A stretch of DNA of 64,000 nucleotides from positions 372,001 to 436,000 of the forward strand of contig CAXXTS010000004.1 in NCBI GenBank assembly GCA_963676345.2, read 5' to 3'. The notes beneath the pieces are model-generated. The model saw nothing but the letters and a program-made list of their open reading frames with translations, searched no databases and was not told the origin of the DNA. Shown here piece by piece: positions 63,200 to 64,000 of the stretch. Every line of letters starts with the position of its first letter. Position 1 is the first letter of the stretch. The DNA comes from G963665925 sp963676345. GTDB taxonomy: Bacteria > Bacillota > Clostridia > Peptostreptococcales > Acidaminobacteraceae. The translations under genes and the position numbers were made by a program.

Positions 63200-64000
63200 G
63201 ATATTCAATGACCTTCAGGCACAGACTCAAAATATATCATGTAATAATTTCGTTGGTGTTCATAGCTCTAATTGGCATGAGCAGTTTTAAGATTGTTCTC
63301 CAAGACCGGATTGATCAAAAACTAGAAGATTATATGAATCAGTTCCAAATTCAGACACAAATACTAGATGAATCGCTTGTATCAACAGAACGAGACCTTT
63401 ATGCGATCGTTAATACATTAAGCTATTTTGAAGCACATGCTTCAAATAGTGCAAGCAGGTATTTGGAAAAGATTAAGAGTAGAGATTTTGAAAAGTTGAC
63501 ACCACATATTGATATTGCGACAAAGCCAAATGTGGTTGCTGTTAAAGATAAATATGGTAAATTGAGTTTACTCGACTTGAGTGAATATCAAATAGGACCT
63601 GGAATTCAAACCTTGTGGGTTCAAGATAAAAATCGCAAAAACGCTGCATATATGCTTGTTGTAAACTGGTTGACAGATAGAAAAATATTGGTGAGCGCAA
63701 GTGTATATATAGATACCGCCTATCTGGTGGATGAATTAGCGACATATGAAACCAAAAGAGTGGACGCCCTATATTTGTTTTGGAATGGCGAGATACTTAT
63801 GATGCAGGATGAATCCAGACAGTTTATCACTCTGTTTAGAGGCATGATGAAGGCATCACAGCAAAATGCAGTGGAGAACGAAAAAGGAATTTTAAAAATC
63901 AATGACGTCTTGCAGGGCAGAATGAACCTTGGATTTGCATATCAGCAAGATGATGAAAAAGGTTTAATTGCAGCGACACGGGTTAAGTATGGGCTGGTTA
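63196..64000 (+). CDS. membrane sensor protein, N-terminal part (cut by window)
   Basis: A frame open from the ATG at 63196 (GGGGAGG upstream) to the window end, 268 codons without a stop. The start overlaps the previous stop as ATGA, so both are co-translated. Residues about 14-32 form a membrane helix (YHVIISLVFIALIGMSSFKI), followed by an extracytoplasmic segment with LDESLVSTERDLYAIVNTLS and YLVDELATYETKRVDALYLF. The shape is that of the sensor part of a histidine kinase, chemoreceptor or phosphatase. The output domain is not in the window. Confidence 0.7.
   Translation, partial: MRYSMTFRHRLKIYHVIISLVFIALIGMSSFKIVLQDRIDQKLEDYMNQFQIQTQILDESLVSTERDLYAIVNTLSYFEAHASNSASRYLEKIKSRDFEKLTPHIDIATKPNVVAVKDKYGKLSLLDLSEYQIGPGIQTLWVQDKNRKNAAYMLVVNWLTDRKILVSASVYIDTAYLVDELATYETKRVDALYLFWNGEILMMQDESRQFITLFRGMMKASQQNAVENEKGILKINDVLQGRMNLGFAYQQDDEKGLIAATRVKYGLV

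Overview
This window is the replication-origin region of a low-to-medium GC Gram-positive bacterium. The gene order rpmH-rnpA-yidD-yidC-jag-mnmE-mnmG-rsmG-noc-parA-parB on one side of dnaA, and dnaN-rlbA-recF-gyrB-gyrA on the other, is the classical Firmicutes oriC layout. Spo0A-type boxes at abrB, a serine T-box, a large Bacillus-type SRP RNA, Noc and parS sites, and a NadA related to anaerobe forms point to the class Clostridia. A Fusibacter/Acidaminobacter-like member of the Peptostreptococcales would fit, but the genus is an inference I cannot test here.

Layout. 0-3.4 kb: partial flavin reductase, a DUF948-like protein, abrB with two tandem 0A-box pairs, and an MFS exporter preceded by a small leader ORF and an intrinsic terminator. 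3.4-10.3 kb: a minus-strand housekeeping run (rsmI, a TrmN6-like methylase, ricT, holB, darA, lepB, an Orn/Lys/Arg decarboxylase, two small membrane proteins). 10.4-14.9 kb: an aspartate aminotransferase, serS under a T-box, a sigma-region-4-only protein, murI. 15-21.6 kb: a Cys-rich mini-protein, a PTS EIIC-like protein, the NAD biosynthesis operon nadA-nadB-nadC (nadA is frameshifted), its repressor niaR and a GntR regulator. 22.4-28.2 kb: a complete rRNA operon (16S-tRNA-Ala-23S-5S-tRNA-Leu-tRNA-Gly) with tandem promoters, processing stalks and a terminator. 28.4-33.3 kb: trpS, the rsbV-rsbW-sigB stress sigma operon, and a divergent unknown membrane protein.

33.7-42.4 kb: gyrA, gyrB, recF, rlbA, dnaN and dnaA, all pointing away from oriC. 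DnaA boxes lie on both sides of dnaA, giving a bipartite origin (about 41.0 kb and 42.4-42.8 kb). 42.9-52.3 kb: rpmH to parB, all on the plus strand. Two perfect 16-bp parS palindromes (52.2 and 53.3 kb) and four Noc-type palindromes (10.15, 33.44, 50.27, 59.25 kb) mark this as the centromere-like, nucleoid-occlusion-marked part of the chromosome.

53.5-64 kb is more lineage-specific: a diacylglycerol-kinase-like enzyme, a regulator resembling a sigma-54 activator but without the GAFTGA loop, and a compact four-gene cluster of unknown function (two related HTH/coiled-coil proteins, an acidic coiled-coil protein, a membrane-anchored OmpA-like protein). It continues with tRNA-Arg, tadA, tRNA-Ser, SRP RNA, a large dCache-PAS-GAF-HD-GYP sensor and the start of a translationally coupled membrane sensor. 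The four-gene cluster is the best candidate for an undescribed system. The MFS leader ORF, the parS that doubles as the parB terminator, the sigma-region-4-only gene and the nadA frameshift are the other observations most worth a second look.
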